Shown: one piece after another, positions 44,701-54,154 of the stretch
Position numbering within the stretch: position 1 is the first letter of the stretch
Layout of the letters: the number at the start of each line of letters is the position of its first letter
NCBI GenBank assembly: GCA_949358305.1
Contig: OX442319.1
Span: 6,696,001-6,760,000, forward strand
DNA length: 64,000 nt
Reading direction: 5' to 3'
DNA from: Strigamia acuminata
Lineage: Eukaryota; Arthropoda; Chilopoda; Geophilomorpha; Linotaeniidae
Program-made: the position numbers and the translations under genes
Notes under the pieces: generated by a model
Told to the model about the DNA's origin: nothing
The model's database searches: none
What the model saw: the letters and a program-made list of their open reading frames with translations, nothing else

Positions 44701-46071
44701 AAGTGAGGTGAAGTATTTTGCCTGATTCGTATTGTGCATGAGCAAATCAATACTGGGCATTTGGATTGCATTGATTTCGGTGATCGCATTTAGCCATCGG
44801 TAATCAATACATAACCTATATGTGCCATTTGGTTTGGCAACTATTACGGGATGACTTATATAAGGTCCCGTAGATTTCTCAATGAGATTCTCTGCTTCTA
44901 GCTCTTCAACTAGTTTGGTCATAATCGCAATTTTAGCTGGATTGTACATGCGAAATGGTTGTTTTTTCCATTTCGCGTCCTTTTTAAACGTAATCTTATG
45001 TTTAGCAAGGTTCGTACAACCAACTTTGTCCCGAAAGACGTGCTTGATTCCGGAAATTACTTCTAGTAATTTGGTCTTTTCCTCGTCGGAGCAATCACAA
45101 TCTTTCACCAACAATTCTTCCCAATTGTCGGGTGTATGAGTGATTGTTCCGTCGTTTTTTATTGTGCGTAACCTCGCTAGACTGTCATTAAGTTCGTTAT
45201 CTACGTAAGGCGCAGTCCAACCAGGTTTGTTGTCACAATCAAATTCAGCTCGTGCTGGATTTAAATTGATTGTGGTACGACGCATAAAATTGTGGCCTAA
45301 AATTAGGCCACACACATTTCTGTCTAAAATGATGAAATTCATTGGAGTGAATTCTACTCCATCCGCCCATTGAACACAAAGGGTTATTTGTCCTAGCGGG
45401 ATATGAGTTATGCCGACGGCACAAACTTTCATATTTCGGGGGCAATCTTGAATGAAGTCAGGGGAGGCACAAGTACTGTCAAGTAATTGTAATCCAATAA
45501 AACATTGGGTGGCTCCTGAATCCATTAAAGCATTATAGGTGAGTCCACCTATTGTTACTTTCATTCGGGGGTCGTCGATACTGTTTCCCAAACGTTTGAT
45601 GCGTTCAACTACTTCAGCTCTCTTGAGCTGATGTTCTTTGACATATTTACGAAGTCTATGATGTCTAGATAATTTCGAGGAGATATCTAAATTTTCCATC
45701 ATTGCCTCCAAACTTTCGCATACTCCTCCACTAGAACTAGTGGTTTCCTCTCGAACAGGAGGATTTATAGCGCTTTCAATTATTGCATTCAAGGACTCTC
45801 GCCAAGATTCGTCCCCCTTATCCGCAGGGAAGAGGTCGTCATCGAATGATGTAAATGGATTTTCAGTCTCTTCCATCGAAAAAGGAGTGTTGGGATAAGG
45901 TTCCTTAAATACATACTTTGGATTCCTTTTCCTAGTTTTACGATTAGGTCGTTTAATTTCCTCATCTTGAATTACTAATTTGTTCAGAGTTTCGTTTAGA
46001 ACATTTTCTATTTCTGAGGATAATGTACTACTCTGGTTTTTTAGGGGGTTTTTGGTAACCCCCTCTACTAG
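41746..46071 (-). CDS. pol: Gypsy pol polyprotein: protease, RT, RNase H, integrase
   Basis: Read by -1 frameshift from gag at 46071-46077; the frame stays open from there through the first ATG at 45876 (1376 codons from that ATG). Residues counted from that ATG: protease LMDSGATQC (Asp 119); RT with SLDLTKGYYQ near 391-400, FGLCNAPCTFQ and YLDD at 455-458; RNase H Asp 605, Glu 655, Asp 681, Asp 724; integrase HHCC zinc finger (His 918/923, Cys 953/956) and DDE Asp 986, Asp 1045, Glu 1080. A tail of about 290 residues follows with a GPWEI...-type chromodomain-less end. All catalytic residues are present, so it looks active. The product copies and integrates the element. Confidence 0.95.
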   Translation of the reverse strand, partial: LVEGVTKNPLKNQSSTLSSEIENVLNETLNKLVIQDEEIKRPNRKTRKRNPKYVFKEPYPNTPFSMEETENPFTSFDDDLFPADKGDESWRESLNAIIESAINPPVREETTSSSGGVCESLEAMMENLDISSKLSRHHRLRKYVKEHQLKRAEVVERIKRLGNSIDDPRMKVTIGGLTYNALMDSGATQCFIGLQLLDSTCASPDFIQDCPRNMKVCAVGITHIPLGQITLCVQWADGVEFTPMNFIILDRNVCGLILGHNFMRRTTINLNPARAEFDCDNKPGWTAPYVDNELNDSLARLRTIKNDGTITHTPDNWEELLVKDCDCSDEEKTKLLEVISGIKHVFRDKVGCTNLAKHKITFKKDAKWKKQPFRMYNPAKIAIMTKLVEELEAENLIEKSTGPYISHPVIVAKPNGTYRLCIDYRWLNAITEINAIQMPSIDLLMHNTNQAKYFTSLDLTKGYYQVEMEDEDKQKTAFYTPKGNYQFVRMPFGLCNAPCTFQALMEQVMGDALYKHALVYLDDVIIFSQTWDQHLGHIKDVLERLDKANLSVNKEKSKFGRTTLKFLGHLITPNGLAPDPDKIASVRKFPTPKTSKDVQRFHGLANFFRKFIPNHGEIATPLTSIMHEKATFVWGQEQMDAFERIKDILCDETQVLLMPNMLEPFVILTDASHSGLGAVLCQDVDFLDKNKDKWIKTPRPVAYASRVLRGAEQRYTTPELECLAVVWAVERFRPYIEYTSFTLESDAEALKWLMGTPEPSGRFGRWAIKLQCGAFKIKYRRGTQNQVADAFSRAPLSIEDIPKDDYIEPTEITQFWPEWDGNKEVTRREEPKPCQFLTNVSVKFDYSKKLNNSLEKGEKGHVEPETLFSALTEVLSIVPPTRAEIIEAQLKDYECRKIITHLKLDEVEQKKNRKTKRWMKDIKGYQLDFKENHDNEDENSNDSEMLIFFKPTFEEELNDSGNGFKAVIPPSLVRRVLFACHGHPLSGHAGMSKTLERAKLIYYWPKMSKDTCNYVRSCVHCQQYKPSQHRKHRASYTPHNMAQPWEVLCLDFMGPKPAGQYQHKYILVGIDQCTKWVELAPLSKASSEAIITKLGDIVHRWGYPRKIISDNGKQFASTIYEGFCKRHNIKMTHISPYHAQANPTERANRDIKIMLAIYSDVHSHWPRFLNEFAFASRTAKSEATGSTPFLLNTGRIVTLPFDPRIIQHANKFDKNNPEEFVFNLLGILRRAHQEMHRRIQLNYEKHDRIHRNKFHICKYEVGDLVWKNTHILSNQDKGIIKGFAEKRDGPWEITAVLTGGAYALRKLLDDSIEPSINTDDLTPYIPSYPIETWTLGQKKGKLEDHPNPDWMSANSEFNKSNSQELDNQDMEELPQESLEQEERIIPTSNENGNEIIDPRSNNSNKRKRTADLPEIISRPKRTSRPNPKYTTDFVQMIQERR

Positions 46072-48179
46072 TTTTTTGGGGCCGGTGGACCTTCAATCGC
46101 CAAAGGTGGAGTGGTTGCATTTTTTGGATCCAAAAATTTAGTGAATAAGTCCGACATGGATTTTGTCATACTAGTTTGCATAGTAGTTTTGAAGTCTTCA
46201 AGTTTTTGGTCCAAAGATTCAGCGGTCACCCAATTTTGCCTCTGTCGTTTAAAAAGATCAGAGGTGGGATTGGAATTGGTATTATTACCAGTACCTTGGG
46301 GCTTGTCCTGAACAAATTTTCTTTTTTGTAACAAAGGACATTCCCTCTTAAAGTGTCCTGGTTGATTGCAATGGAAACATTTTCCAGTTGCTTTCTCCGA
46401 TAGGGCACATACCATGTTGCTGAATCCAACATCGTTTTCAAGATTGTCTGTCTCGTCAGATTCCATAGGTACAACTTCTGGTTCGGCGTTCAACGTCTGA
46501 GTAGAGCGTATGAGTGGGCGCGAACTCCTGGCGTCTTTACCTTTTTGAGTATTTGACGGGACAGTTTCGTCCTCTTTATTGGCAATAGTGTCCACACTAG
46601 CATTTTGGGCTTCAAAAAGGGCCCTATTTTGTCGGACAAATTGAAATATGTCATTAAATGATTCTTCATAGAGACCTCTATCGATTATTCGATTGTAACT
46701 AACTAAGTTCAAATTCTCGAGAAGAGTAGGAGCTTCATCTCTTTTTGAATAAGATCCTTGAGCTTGTTTAAATCTCAAAAGAAATGTATAGAGTGGCTCT
46801 TCTGGGCCCTGGATTAAATTTCGAAGCTTTCGGGCTCGGGTGACAGGGATCATGTCAAACTCCGCCAAAAACATCTTTTCGAAAGTTTTCCAGTCAACAA
46901 ATTTGTCGAGGTTATCGGTATGCCATTCGTGGGCTATACCAGATAAATAAGTTGGTATTCCGCGTTTTACCATCTCATCTAGAGTTAAACCTTTAGCGAC
47001 AGCGACTGTTTTGGCTGTAGCTAAAAATTTAGCCACGTCCTTCTGTTTTCCATCAAAAACAGGCATATCTTGACCTTTGAAAAAGGTTTTATTTGAATTG
47101 TTTGCATTATTATTTTGCTGTGCATTATTCTGCATAAATTGTTGTACTTGCTGTGCACAATCAGTTTGAATATTTCGCACATAGGTAAGGATGGTTCCCA
47201 AGTCGTCGGTAGAAAATCTCGCTTGAGATGAACTACCAGCGGAGGATGCCGAACCAGAATTTTGTTCAAAATTGGGCAGATTTCCCTTAGGGACCTGATT
47301 GTCCTGGGGGATTTCTCTCCTTGGAGGAACATAATTTTCATGCTGTGTATGATTGCCGGATGGTACATGTTGTCCATGTGGAACACTACTTTTATTTTGT
47401 ACACGTTCTGGGGGTGTCTGATTTGAACGAGTTCTTCCCGCCGGTAAATTTTGAATAACGGGGGACGGTGAGATCGGATCGGATCTCCTTGGAGTTCGAT
47501 TTGACACTCTTTTTGACTGTGTTGGGGGGACAAACTGTCCTTTCCCCGGTGTCGGAGGTGCATAATGTCTATTTCCAGATGTTGGAGTAACATACTGTCT
47601 ATGTCCTGAGTTTTGGGAGACATTTTGTCTATTCCCTGAAGTTTGGGGGATAAAACCCGAATTACTATTGTTAATTATTCGATTAACACTAGTCGATCTA
47701 GACCTTGGTTTGGCTAGATTTAAAGGACTATTAGAACTGGGTGTTCTTTGTCCAGAACTTTGTTGACTACGGGATCGGCTAAACGATGGCTCGCGTACCA
47801 TTCTATCGTTTAGCTGGGGAGTCGACCCTATCCGGGCTTGATATCCCAACCTCTTTTTAGGAGAGGGAAAGTCCAGCTTACGATTCGTGGGAATCGTTTT
47901 CCGTGGGGTTCGGTGTGAAGTCCGCGAATGCCGACTTTCGTTCTCCGAATCTTCATCTTCATCGGGTCTAATTCTCTGATTTCTTTTCTCAAGTACGCGT
48001 ACATGATTAACCGCTTCGGTTATTGTTTTGAAATCAACCCGATTCAGATTATAGAGTTGACAATACTCTGTTAAATCGTCCGGAATTAAATCCGTTTGGT
48101 CTTCGAGTCGGACGTAACTATTTTCCAAGTTTCTGTCATCGACTTCTCGTTCATTCATATGAATGTTTTCGTCAGACAT
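46068..48179 (-). CDS. gag: Gypsy gag polyprotein with CCHC zinc knuckle
   Basis: 703 codons from the first ATG (the frame is open 14 codons further upstream but starts there without ATG). The N-terminal half is a long disordered region rich in Arg, Ser, Pro, Gln and Asn, with tandem PxxGNRQ..PT-like repeats. The capsid-like helical domain follows (FDGKQKDVAKFLATAKTVA ... EPLYTFLLRFKQAQ). A single CCHC knuckle, CFHCNQPGHFKREC, is about 90 residues from the end. It packages element RNA and forms the particle. It ends at the slippery site that gives gag-pol. Confidence 0.92.
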   Translation of the reverse strand: MSDENIHMNEREVDDRNLENSYVRLEDQTDLIPDDLTEYCQLYNLNRVDFKTITEAVNHVRVLEKRNQRIRPDEDEDSENESRHSRTSHRTPRKTIPTNRKLDFPSPKKRLGYQARIGSTPQLNDRMVREPSFSRSRSQQSSGQRTPSSNSPLNLAKPRSRSTSVNRIINNSNSGFIPQTSGNRQNVSQNSGHRQYVTPTSGNRHYAPPTPGKGQFVPPTQSKRVSNRTPRRSDPISPSPVIQNLPAGRTRSNQTPPERVQNKSSVPHGQHVPSGNHTQHENYVPPRREIPQDNQVPKGNLPNFEQNSGSASSAGSSSQARFSTDDLGTILTYVRNIQTDCAQQVQQFMQNNAQQNNNANNSNKTFFKGQDMPVFDGKQKDVAKFLATAKTVAVAKGLTLDEMVKRGIPTYLSGIAHEWHTDNLDKFVDWKTFEKMFLAEFDMIPVTRARKLRNLIQGPEEPLYTFLLRFKQAQGSYSKRDEAPTLLENLNLVSYNRIIDRGLYEESFNDIFQFVRQNRALFEAQNASVDTIANKEDETVPSNTQKGKDARSSRPLIRSTQTLNAEPEVVPMESDETDNLENDVGFSNMVCALSEKATGKCFHCNQPGHFKRECPLLQKRKFVQDKPQGTGNNTNSNPTSDLFKRQRQNWVTAESLDQKLEDFKTTMQTSMTKSMSDLFTKFLDPKNATTPPLAIEGPPAPKN
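46071..46077 (-). promoter_or_regulatory. Programmed -1 ribosomal frameshift site between gag and pol
   Basis: On the element strand the last gag codons read CCA AAA AAC TAG. A AAA AAC is a canonical X XXY YYZ slippery heptamer ending right at the gag stop. Slipping back one base gives AAA AAA CTA GTA and enters the pol frame, which is open from there to the pol stop. A stimulatory structure downstream was not checked. Confidence 0.75.
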
Positions 48180-49027
48180 AATAAAAGTTTTAAATTCTTT
48201 ATTACTAAAGAACGATAACACACTTTATAAAATATACACTTCAAAATAACAATACACTTCGATAAGGTTAAGCTTAAACTCCACGTGGTGGTTAAACGTG
48301 TTAAACTATCGACAAACTTTAAACAAAAGAAAATTAAATTTCGCGTGGTTTAATACGCGTTAAACTATTATCAAACTAGAACAAAATAAAACGAAATCTT
48401 CTACAGGTAAACTAGCGTTTGGAAAGAAATACGCTTTAAACTATTATTAGAATAGTAGATGGAATACACTTAACTTTGCTGGTCTACGGCGTGGAAATTT
48501 CGAATCGGGACTAAACGGGACGGCGTGGTCAAGATGGCTACTGGAACACGTGTACGCGGGTCTGGTCTGGGTACGAATGGTCCTCTGCAGTCTGGATCCG
48601 CGTGGTATCGAGGATCGATAATCCTTTAATCCCTCGATACTTTATTGGTGGAAAATCTTTTTATCCAATGATAAAATGGAGACTAATCCTTTACTTACAG
48701 TAGTTTTCTACTACGTCCGCACTTTGGTCTGGTCAATCTCGTTATTGATTGGATAATTCTTTCGAAAATATTCAATCAACATTGAAACTGTTTTTACAGA
48801 CCTTCCGTGAAAATTTAGAAAATAAATTCTTTCAATTGTTGGAGTGTTTTATAACACAACATAACATTCCCTTTAATGTTAGATATTCTTATGAATTCCA
48901 ACGTTTTTAAAGACATTTTCTTACTTCGTAAAAGTAGAAATATATAATTCGTTTCAAAATGTTATAATCTTTATTTATCTCAATTTTCACTTTCTATTAA
49001 ATTCGGTAAATTTAAACTTTGCAACCT

Positions 49028-49045
49028 ATCTCGGTGGAACCTCCA
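49028..49045 (-). other. Primer binding site complementary to tRNA-Gln
   Basis: The + strand reads ATCTCGGTGGAACCTCCA, which is the 3' end of a eukaryotic tRNA-Gln including CCA; hence the element strand carries its 18-nt complement. It starts two bases inside from the 5' LTR boundary. It would prime minus-strand DNA synthesis. Confidence 0.8.
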
Positions 49046-49047
49046 CG

Positions 49048-50703
49048 TGTGACGGTGACGACCACAACTCCTATCGCATGATAGTACCGGGTATAAGTCG
49101 CGTGAATAAGTGATTAATACGAGATAAAATAAAGACAACAAGTTTCTCAAAACACTACATTTATTGTTGCTAAACAATATAATCAATCCTAAGAGTTATA
49201 CAAATTCTAATGCCGACATTTGGCAAGTTAAATACAAGTTAAACTATACAAATAATTGGCTGTGAAACAGCCCTAAAATAATATGATTACGGTTAATGGT
49301 GATCCGGGGTTCGGGAACGGCAAAACGCCCGCTCGACCGAGTTAATGATGTCATCTATGCGTAGCCGGGCTGGCTGTGTCCTCGCGGCTTCCGTCGGTGC
49401 TCCGTAATCATGGAACTGCTTCGTTCGCGTTCCGGGTTCGTATGGTGTAATGGTCCGTGTAATGCTGGTTTGGTTCGATCCGAGAGGTGCGGTTGACTCA
49501 TGTGCACCGCCACAACTAGGGTTGGAAATTGGTAATGAATAAATGAAGTCATTTATTCGCCAAGGTTCCGCTTGCGAATTATATTTAATTCGCGATGTTG
49601 TGAGTTTAATAAATTAACTCAATAAATTGTATTCAATTTATTGTTACGAATTTGATTCGTCATACAGTGAAATAAGTCTCGTGACTTACTTCGGTTGTTA
49701 ACTTGTTGCCAAGTTTAAACAATTAAGGTTTTTTATCGACTACAAGATATAATAAAGATTAAACAGCGCAACACACAATTGCCGTCAAAGTTCGCCTTGC
49801 TGAGCAGAACAGTATCGCGCGTGCCCTAAATAACAGTGCGGTGAGAGACGGCACTGGTATTCAGGGGGATATAGCCCGCAGTTCTGCACAACAGAATTAA
49901 TCACCTGAGATACTACTCATAAGTAGACTGCTTTGGCACCATCACCGAAGAGATATAACTTTCCCAAACACATAGTGCTACTGGCGGTAACTGCATGTTT
50001 TGCATGCAGACTGCTTTGGCACCATCAAGTGATGGAGTCAATCTCTTTCAGTAACAGTGCTACTAACGGTTACTAAATACTTTGGTATCACACGTGACTC
50101 TATTGTCCGACCACGAGGATACTTATGCGGGAGGCTTTCTCCTCGGCAAGACCGTTTGACGGAAACATTAACAGTCCGAACTTCGCCTTCAGTTGACGGG
50201 GGTTGCATGGCTCAGCAGAGCCATGCTATGCATGGACCGGTAGGCCCATGCCCTGAGTAAGAAACAGTTATTTGACATGCGGAACATACCAAATAACCAG
50301 AAATCAAGAACTAGCTTTACTTCCTGTTGTCAGGGAGTTTTATACTCGGTGGGATTAGGTTCCACCAATCTCGTATCGCAGGAAGTGGATATGGAGACGC
50401 AAATTGGGATTATGCTAATCTTTTAGCATAAACCGGAACTGGATACCGGGGACAGGAAATGGATACACAGAACGGAAATACATTCTGAAAATGGGTTTCA
50501 GGTCGCGTACCCGTGATAAAGCAAGAATACCTGCTTTGACTTATTGAGTATTGATAATATAACTTTATATTATCGATCTAAATTATATTTAGTCATAGCA
50601 AACATAACAATATGTTTTGTGAACCATTTCTATGTAAAATAGTAAGTTCGAGGTTGAATTTGCCGCTAGTACTAGTGGCGCCATCTATTGCTAATTTGTC
50701 ACA
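49048..50703 (-). repeat. 5' LTR of the Gypsy element
   Basis: 1656 bp, same length and, as far as compared, same sequence as 37513-39168. It ends three bases before the C3 start codon. Being in the opposite orientation, its own promoter points away from C3. Confidence 0.95.
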
Positions 50704-50706
50704 ACA

Positions 50707-52968
50707 ATGCCAGCACCGCCAACTCCAGCCGAAATTAAAAAGTATTTCGAATTCACTTACGAAACAAGTTTAAAGCTTTTTCTAGGAGAATCAGTTCCTG
50801 TTAGCGAATGGAACGATCTATTTACCGCCGTGCACAGCCTTACGATATGGGAACAACATCGCAAAGAAGAAATCTACCTCGAGTTACAAAAACAAATTTT
50901 ATCGACCATCCAGGACTTGCAAGCAAAATTACCGACAGAATGCGAACCGGTCGTCTTCATAAAAGCATACACCGACGAATGGAAAAAATTTTTCGAACGT
51001 TGCCAAATCATTCCCTTACCGTTCGTAAAATTGGAAGCGACAGCACTTGACAATTGTGTCGGTTACAACGTTCGTAATCTCATGCTGCAGAGTTGGAATG
51101 CAAGTATTTTTTCGGACAAGAAGAATCACATCCACAAAAGCGTTATGAAGTTAATCGAAGCGGAGAGAAACGGCCAGGCGTGCGATCCGCAGCTAATAGT
51201 AGGAATCCGCGAGTCATATGTGAGTTTGTGCACTACTCCCGAAGACAATTTATTCCTTTATCGGGAGTTTTTTGAGAAAACGTACTTCGAAGACACTCGG
51301 GCGTTTTATGGGACCAATGCGCAGGAGTATCTAAGGGTCAACGGAGTCGAGAATTACATGAAATACGCCGATCTACGACTCAGCGAAGAGAATAAGCGGG
51401 CGGAGAAATATTTGGAAGCGTGTTCGCGTCAAGAATTGACTAAAATCTGCGGCGATGTTTTGGTGTTTCCGTTTAAGGAAGTCGTTTTAGCGGAGTGTGG
51501 GGCGATGATCAAGCGCAACGATATTGACAATCTTCTACGGATGTTTCATCTGTTGAATCTCGTGCCCGAATGTATTCCACCGATGCTCGTCGAGTTGGAA
51601 CAATGCATCGTCAAAGCTGGTTTGGCGGACATGGTTGCGGCGGCCGAAACGATCGTTCAGGATTCGGAGAAATACGTGCAACAACTACTCGATCTCTTCA
51701 ATCGGTCTAGCGAATTAGTCGAGAAAGCTTTTGAGAATGATCCGAGATTTCTTTCGGCGAGAGATAAAGCGTTTAAGAAGATTGTCAACGACACGGCGAT
51801 TTTTAAGTTGGAACTTGCGTCGAGGACGAAAACTCAGCCGGAATCGAAATGTCCCGAGTTGTTGGCCAATTTCTGCGACATGCTGTTGAGGAAGACGAAT
51901 GTGAGTAAGAAACTAGCCTCGGAGATCGTCGAAAGCAGGTTAAAAGGAGTTCTTATATTGCTGAAGTATGTGCACAACAAAGATGTGTTCATGATTTTCT
52001 TCAAATCGCATCTGACGAGACGTTTGATTTTGGAGACTTCGGCGGACAACGACATGGAGGAGAATATGGTCGGGTGGTTGAGAGATGTGGGAATGCCGGC
52101 CGAATACGTGAACAGAGTGTCGAAGATGTTTCAAGACCTTACGATTAGCCGAGACTTGAATCAAGCTTTCCAAGACCGACATGGTGGTGTTAGAGATTCG
52201 ATTAATGTTAAAATTCTCAATTCCGCCGCGTGGTCGCGAAGTAACGACAGGATTCCCGTATCGATCCCCGTGGAATTAGAAGATTATGTCTGCGAGATGG
52301 AAACTTTTTACCACAAACAACACAGCGGACGAAAACTTGTTTGGGATCATCAAATGTCGAATGGGACCATCACGTTTGTAAACGCCGTGGGAAAGTTCGA
52401 TTTGGACGTGACGACATTCCAAATGGCCGTGCTGTTCGCGTGGAACGAGCGCCCGAACGAGCGCATTTCCTTCGAGAATTTACAGTTGGCGACCGAGTTG
52501 CCAGAGTCCGAACTGAAGAAAACGCTCTGGTCGGTGGTGTCGATGCCAATGGCAAAGCGGAACATTGTAAAGTGTCATCCGGAAGTAAAATCGCCGTTAG
52601 AGTTCACGAATGGGACGGAATATTGGATAAACGACGATTTTGCAGTGATTAGGAACGGTAAAGTTCAGAAACGAGGCAAGATCAACCTTATCGGGAGATT
52701 GCAGCTGTCGACGGAAAAGCATAATCAAAGGGACAACGAAGCCATCGTCAAACTCAGGGAATACCGTTTACAAGAAGCGATTGTTCGTGTTGCGAAAGCC
52801 AGGAAGTCCGTCCCAAATTCTCAACTACAAATTGAATTGATTGGGATTTTGAAAAATATGTTTCTGCCGACGAACCGAATGATCAAAGAGCAAGTAGAAT
52901 GGTTGATCGAAAAGAATTACCTGTGCAGAGACGAGAAGGATTTCAATAACTTAATCTACGTTGCCTAG
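50707..52968 (+). CDS. CUL5: Full-length intronless cullin-5 (copy C3)
   Basis: 753 codons without introns, near the usual cullin-5 length (about 780). All parts are present: N-terminal cullin repeats (SELFLGESVPVSEWNDLF region, ESYVSLC, KAGLADMVAAAETI), four-helix bundle and alpha/beta RBX-binding domain (KDVFMIFFKSHLTRRLIL, WLRDVGMPAEYVN, HSGRKLVWDHQMSNG, FQMAVLFAWNERP), and winged helix with QKRGKINLIGRLQLSTE. NEDD8-acceptor Lys is about residue 697 in IVRVAKARKS, and the end is FNNLIYVA. It scaffolds Elongin-BC/SOCS-box ubiquitin ligases with RBX2. No intron implies a retrocopy that kept the whole frame. The start ATG is shared with the TSD of the Gypsy insertion (the A at 50707 is its last base), so the native promoter is 13 kb away. 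Expression of this allele is doubtful, although the protein is intact. Confidence 0.93.
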   Translation: MPAPPTPAEIKKYFEFTYETSLKLFLGESVPVSEWNDLFTAVHSLTIWEQHRKEEIYLELQKQILSTIQDLQAKLPTECEPVVFIKAYTDEWKKFFERCQIIPLPFVKLEATALDNCVGYNVRNLMLQSWNASIFSDKKNHIHKSVMKLIEAERNGQACDPQLIVGIRESYVSLCTTPEDNLFLYREFFEKTYFEDTRAFYGTNAQEYLRVNGVENYMKYADLRLSEENKRAEKYLEACSRQELTKICGDVLVFPFKEVVLAECGAMIKRNDIDNLLRMFHLLNLVPECIPPMLVELEQCIVKAGLADMVAAAETIVQDSEKYVQQLLDLFNRSSELVEKAFENDPRFLSARDKAFKKIVNDTAIFKLELASRTKTQPESKCPELLANFCDMLLRKTNVSKKLASEIVESRLKGVLILLKYVHNKDVFMIFFKSHLTRRLILETSADNDMEENMVGWLRDVGMPAEYVNRVSKMFQDLTISRDLNQAFQDRHGGVRDSINVKILNSAAWSRSNDRIPVSIPVELEDYVCEMETFYHKQHSGRKLVWDHQMSNGTITFVNAVGKFDLDVTTFQMAVLFAWNERPNERISFENLQLATELPESELKKTLWSVVSMPMAKRNIVKCHPEVKSPLEFTNGTEYWINDDFAVIRNGKVQKRGKINLIGRLQLSTEKHNQRDNEAIVKLREYRLQEAIVRVAKARKSVPNSQLQIELIGILKNMFLPTNRMIKEQVEWLIEKNYLCRDEKDFNNLIYVA

Positions 52969-54153
52969 GAATTCAATTTGCTGTCAATTAATCTTTTTCA
53001 AACGTATAATAAATAAATTTTGCCATTTTTATTTTTCCAATTTTACAAGTGTTTAAATTCCTAAATTCATCATGGTTGCCGTAGCGCGAAACAATTACTC
53101 GATCTCTTCAATCTACCAAATTAGTTGAGTTTAAAATGTGAGTTTAAAATGTGCGTACAAGCTGAAAACATTAATTTTTATTTTTTTATGGAATAAATAA
53201 CTTGATTTTAATTTAAATTAACAAAAATAATAAGAGATGGTGGGTAATTGCACACGAAACAGTGTTTTACCGGTTTCCAATTTTTGTCTAAAGATTTACG
53301 TATTCCTAGACCCTTCAATATTAATTAAGCTTATTATTTTTAGATTTTATCATTTTTATTTTAACGAGCATAAAGTCACTGCCGCAGTTTTTTCTAACCT
53401 AAGCGAGCCTATCTTCTCTTCCAAAGCCTTCAGCAGCCCGTTGCGGGAAGAATAATTGTTTGGGTGGTTCCAGGGATCTGCAATACTCTGTACTTATCCT
53501 TTTCTGAAAAATTCAATCATCTGTCTACGACGACGTCTATTTTCTGTGCCAGCGCTGCGAGTTCTGGATGCACAAAATTATTTAGCGTTAAATGCAGATC
53601 AAATAAATACGATTTTTTGGTTTGCTACACCTGTCAAGACTTCTGGGCTTTTTTCTGGCAGATGGGCGTTTAGTGTTTTCATGGAATACTAGTTGACCGA
53701 TAAGAATTATAACTGTTATTGCGCATACGAGGATGAGTATAGTAGCAACTGCAATATAAAGAATATTTATGTAAAAAAGAATAAAAATAGTGTCAAATGT
53801 GTATGATGTGATGTGTGCCGTTTATAGGACTTAAACTCAGATAAATGGCTAAAGTAGACACTTTAGCCATTTATCTGAGTTTAATAAAATGGGAACAAGT
53901 TGGGTTAAATATAATAAAAATGATAAAGTACCGGTAATAGAATTAATGAATTCTAAATTAGGAAATGAAAATAAAGCGAGCTACAATGGTCGCGGAAACA
54001 AAAGGAATGAGCGCGCAACAACGACTTGTTGTTGCGCACGAAAATGGCGACGAAATCGCCCGTAAAATTTACACTGCACGTACGTGTGTCATCTTAACAG
54101 GAGATTTTACCTAAAAAAAAAATTTTAAACATTATAAAAAAAAAAAAAAAAAA
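52969..54153. other. Spacer after C3, with cullin scrap and hairpins
   Basis: Overlapping AATAAA motifs near 53007-53016 probably end C3. At about 53090-53130 a short stretch, ACTCGATCTCTTCAATC followed by AAATTAGTTGAG, matches the cullin LLDLFNRS..LVE segment and is a leftover of another copy. Perfect hairpin at 53829-53884. A second small hairpin CGCAACAACGACTTGTTGTTGCG lies near 54015. No supported gene. Confidence 0.5.
53829..53884. repeat. Perfect palindrome with 25 bp arms
   Basis: TAAACTCAGATAAATGGCTA and its exact complement flank a tiny loop (AGAC). Likely a foldback MITE remnant. Confidence 0.85.
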
Positions 54154-54154
54154 A

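Larger units (their letters stand above)
37513..50703 (-). mobile_element. Complete Ty3/Gypsy-type LTR retrotransposon, 13,191 bp, recent
   Basis: LTRs 37513-39168 and 49048-50703 are both exactly 1656 bp, begin TGTGAC and end GTCACA, and appear identical wherever I compared them. A 4 bp target duplication ACAA flanks the element (37509-37512 and 50704-50707). Internal order in the - direction: PBS, gag, -1 slippery site, pol (PR-RT-RNaseH-IN), ORF3, PPT. All three ORFs are open, so the insertion is young and may be mobile. The integrase follows RNase H, which is the Gypsy order. It sits between the promoter and the ATG of C3. Confidence 0.95.
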
